From NCBI GenBank assembly GCA_030635805.1, contig DAOVYC010000032.1, positions 1 to 7,294 of the forward strand: DNA of 7,294 nucleotides, given 5' to 3'. The DNA is from a bacterium (lineage in GTDB: Bacteria; Patescibacteriota; Gracilibacteria; JAUYGZ01; DAOVYC01). Both the position numbers and the translations under genes were made by a program. Shown here one piece after another: positions 6,308 through 7,294 of this stretch; the first letter of the stretch is position 1; each line of letters starts with the position of its first letter. The notes beneath the pieces are model-generated. The model was given only the letters and a program-made list of their open reading frames with translations, was not told where the DNA came from and made no database searches.

Positions 6308-7159
6308 AACATTCAAGAGACCATAGAATTCGGCGTGGAAAAACTAAAAGACCCATCCCTTACTCCTCAGCTCGACGTTGAACTGCTTTTAAGCTATTCA
6401 TTAAAACAAAGTAAGGAATATCTTTTCCGAAACCCGACAGAAAAACTTTCAAGAAAATCTTTGAATGTTTTTAAGAAACTTTTGGAAAAAAGAAAAGAAG
6501 GAACCCCCGTATCACACCTCACTCATATTCAAGAATTCTTTGGTATACCTATGTATGTAAACAAAAATGTCCTCATCCCCCGCCCCGAAACAGAAGAAGT
6601 CGTAGAAGATGCTATTTCCACCTGGGAAGAAATCAGGAATATAAATCTTTTTCTCGACGTCGGCTCCGGCAGTGGGTGTATTGCCATTGCTATCGCCTCC
6701 ACAATCCCGAACGTTAATGTAATTGCTCTTGAAAAGTCAGAAAAAGCTATAAAAGTAGCCGAAAAAAATATTAAAAAATTAAAACTGAAAAAAAATATCC
6801 AAGTAATTAAATCCGATATCCTTTCTAGATTCCCAAAAAAATATTTTAGCACTCCCAAAATCATCATCGCCAACCTTCCCTACATTGGAACAAATACAAA
6901 TAATTTTATCGCTGACGAGGTAAAAAAATACGAACCTAAAGAGGCTCTCTTCGGAGGAAAAGACGGCTTGGACTACTACCGAAAACTCATGAAACAAATC
7001 ATCGAAAAAAAAATCTCTTTTGAAATTATGTTTTTTGAAATCGGCTTCAGCCAAGTAGAAGCTATTGAAAAAGAAATTAAGCACTATCTTCCAAAATCAA
7101 AAACGAGGATTCTCAAAGACATGTCCGGATTTCCAAGAACGGTAAAAATCCTTCCTTAA
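6305..7159 (+). CDS. prmC: Release factor glutamine methyltransferase PrmC (HemK)
   Basis: PrmC methylates the glutamine of the GGQ motif in class I release factors RF1/RF2 using S-adenosylmethionine, which improves peptide release. The 284-residue length is normal. The N-terminal helical domain spans about 1-70. The join to the catalytic domain shows EFFGIPMYVNKNVLIPRPETEE (77-98). The SAM-binding motif I is FLDVGSGSGCIAIAIA (116-131), the acidic residue after strand 2 is Glu143 in ALEKS, and the catalytic motif is NLPY (190-193) in place of the usual NPPY. YEPKEALFGGKDGLDYYR (209-226) is a strong PrmC block. The Pro-to-Leu change in NPPY leaves Asn and the Pro-Tyr pair intact, so activity is expected. 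It is coupled to the upstream exonuclease by zero spacing, although the two share no evident pathway. Paralogue PrmB is less likely given the RPETE and ALFGGKDGLDYYR blocks. Confidence 0.93.
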   Translation: MNIQETIEFGVEKLKDPSLTPQLDVELLLSYSLKQSKEYLFRNPTEKLSRKSLNVFKKLLEKRKEGTPVSHLTHIQEFFGIPMYVNKNVLIPRPETEEVVEDAISTWEEIRNINLFLDVGSGSGCIAIAIASTIPNVNVIALEKSEKAIKVAEKNIKKLKLKKNIQVIKSDILSRFPKKYFSTPKIIIANLPYIGTNTNNFIADEVKKYEPKEALFGGKDGLDYYRKLMKQIIEKKISFEIMFFEIGFSQVEAIEKEIKHYLPKSKTRILKDMSGFPRTVKILP

Positions 7160-7176
7160 AAATCCCAAATTTTTCA

Positions 7177-7186
7177 TGGTGCACCA
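7177..7186. repeat. Perfect 10-bp palindrome TGGTGCACCA
   Basis: TGGTGCACCA reads the same on both strands and lies 17 bases after the prmC stop. It could be a dimeric protein-binding site or the base of the tRNA-like element described over the same bases. Confidence 0.7.
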
Positions 7187-7256
7187 GGAGGGATTCTCAC
7201 CGCTTATCATCAATTAAGGGTGCTTTAACACACTTAGTACTATTTCTCATTCCTCT
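7177..7256 (-). other. Degenerate tRNA-like stretch, possible tRNA remnant
   Basis: On the reverse strand this 80-nt stretch ends in GGTGCACCA and contains, in tRNA order, a D-arm-like TTAAAGCACC (near 7227-7218), an anticodon-arm-like CTTA-ATTGATGA-TAAG that would place a GAU (Ile) triplet after two T residues, and a T-loop-like GAGAATCC. A real tRNA is not supported: no 5' acceptor strand pairs with the 3' one, the T loop lacks TTCRA, the T stem does not pair, and the anticodon loop would have 8 nt. It may be a decayed tRNA, a tRNA-derived attachment site, or coincidence. Confidence 0.22.
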
Positions 7257-7294
7257 TCGAGTCTGAGCCTGAGGGCTCATCCCTCAGAGTCGAA
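7256..7294. repeat. 12-bp inverted repeat with alternative internal hairpins, reaching the window edge
   Basis: The arms TTCGAGTCTGAG (7256-7267) and CTCAGAGTCGAA (7283-7294) pair at 11 of 12 positions, with a G-G mismatch at 7261/7289. The interior supports two competing hairpins: TGAGCC-TGAG-GGCTCA (7264-7279) and CTGAGGG-CTCAT-CCCTCAG (7269-7287). The repeat may extend past the window. No T run is visible next to it, so its identity (terminator, leader structure, intergenic repeat) is open. The 7160-7294 spacer has no supportable ORF. Confidence 0.7.

Noticed and set aside
3..7159. Alternative genetic code with UGA as glycine or tryptophan
   Set aside because: All genes are full length without internal TGA, and glycine and tryptophan use GGN and TGG; the only hint is the lack of TGA stops.
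7160..7180. Intrinsic terminator after prmC from the AAAAT...ATTTT pairing
   Set aside because: The stem is purely A-T and about 5 bp, too weak to support the call.
7186..7191. Perfect Shine-Dalgarno-like AGGAGG
   Set aside because: No usable start codon at the right distance and no ORF follows; the genes in this window do not use such sites.
7176..7217. Tiny ORF MVHQEGFSPLIIN on the + strand after prmC
   Set aside because: Only 13 codons. VHQEGF-type peptides are the usual false translation opposite tRNA 3' ends, which matches the tRNA-like sequence on the other strand.

Overview
The window is AT-rich and gene-dense. It carries seven protein genes, one of them cut by the left edge: six on the + strand and one on the - strand. 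The mix (short spacers, no recognisable Shine-Dalgarno sequence before any of the six visible starts, AT-rich lysine/isoleucine-heavy coding, a stand-alone 5'-3' exonuclease, several small proteins of unclear role) suggests a small-genome uncultivated bacterium of the Candidate Phyla Radiation (Patescibacteria, perhaps a Peregrinibacteria-like lineage). The phylum is inference only; there is no marker gene here that settles it.

Left part (3-2782): the C-terminal three quarters of PurL (FGAM synthase, purine biosynthesis). A small hairpin and a plausible sigma70-type promoter follow, then a 361-residue predicted lipoprotein of unknown function. Middle (2841-4568): a SLOG/LOG-like Rossmann protein whose TAG stop abuts the ATG of a GT28 glycosyltransferase of the MGDG synthase/UgtP type, so the two are probably translated as a pair. 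The GT28 enzyme points to glycolipid synthesis at the membrane.

Right part (4613-7159): a short reverse-strand gene resembles only the C-terminal half of glycogen/starch synthase and has lost the usual donor-site motifs. It is driven by the best promoter in the window (TTGAAT, 17 bp, extended TGcTATAAT). Divergent from it, across a 186-bp spacer with a tandem heptamer and a shared 11-12 bp repeat, is a Pol I-type 5'-3' exonuclease. It has no polymerase domain but ends exactly in QLSLF, the canonical bacterial sliding-clamp binding motif. Its TAG stop again abuts the ATG of prmC, the release-factor glutamine methyltransferase.

The last 135 bp contain no gene. They hold a perfect 10-bp palindrome, a degenerate tRNA-like stretch on the - strand, and a 12-bp inverted repeat that runs to the window edge. 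The strongest leads are the exonuclease with its clamp tail, the half-size glycogen-synthase-like pseudoenzyme, and the structured DNA at the right end.
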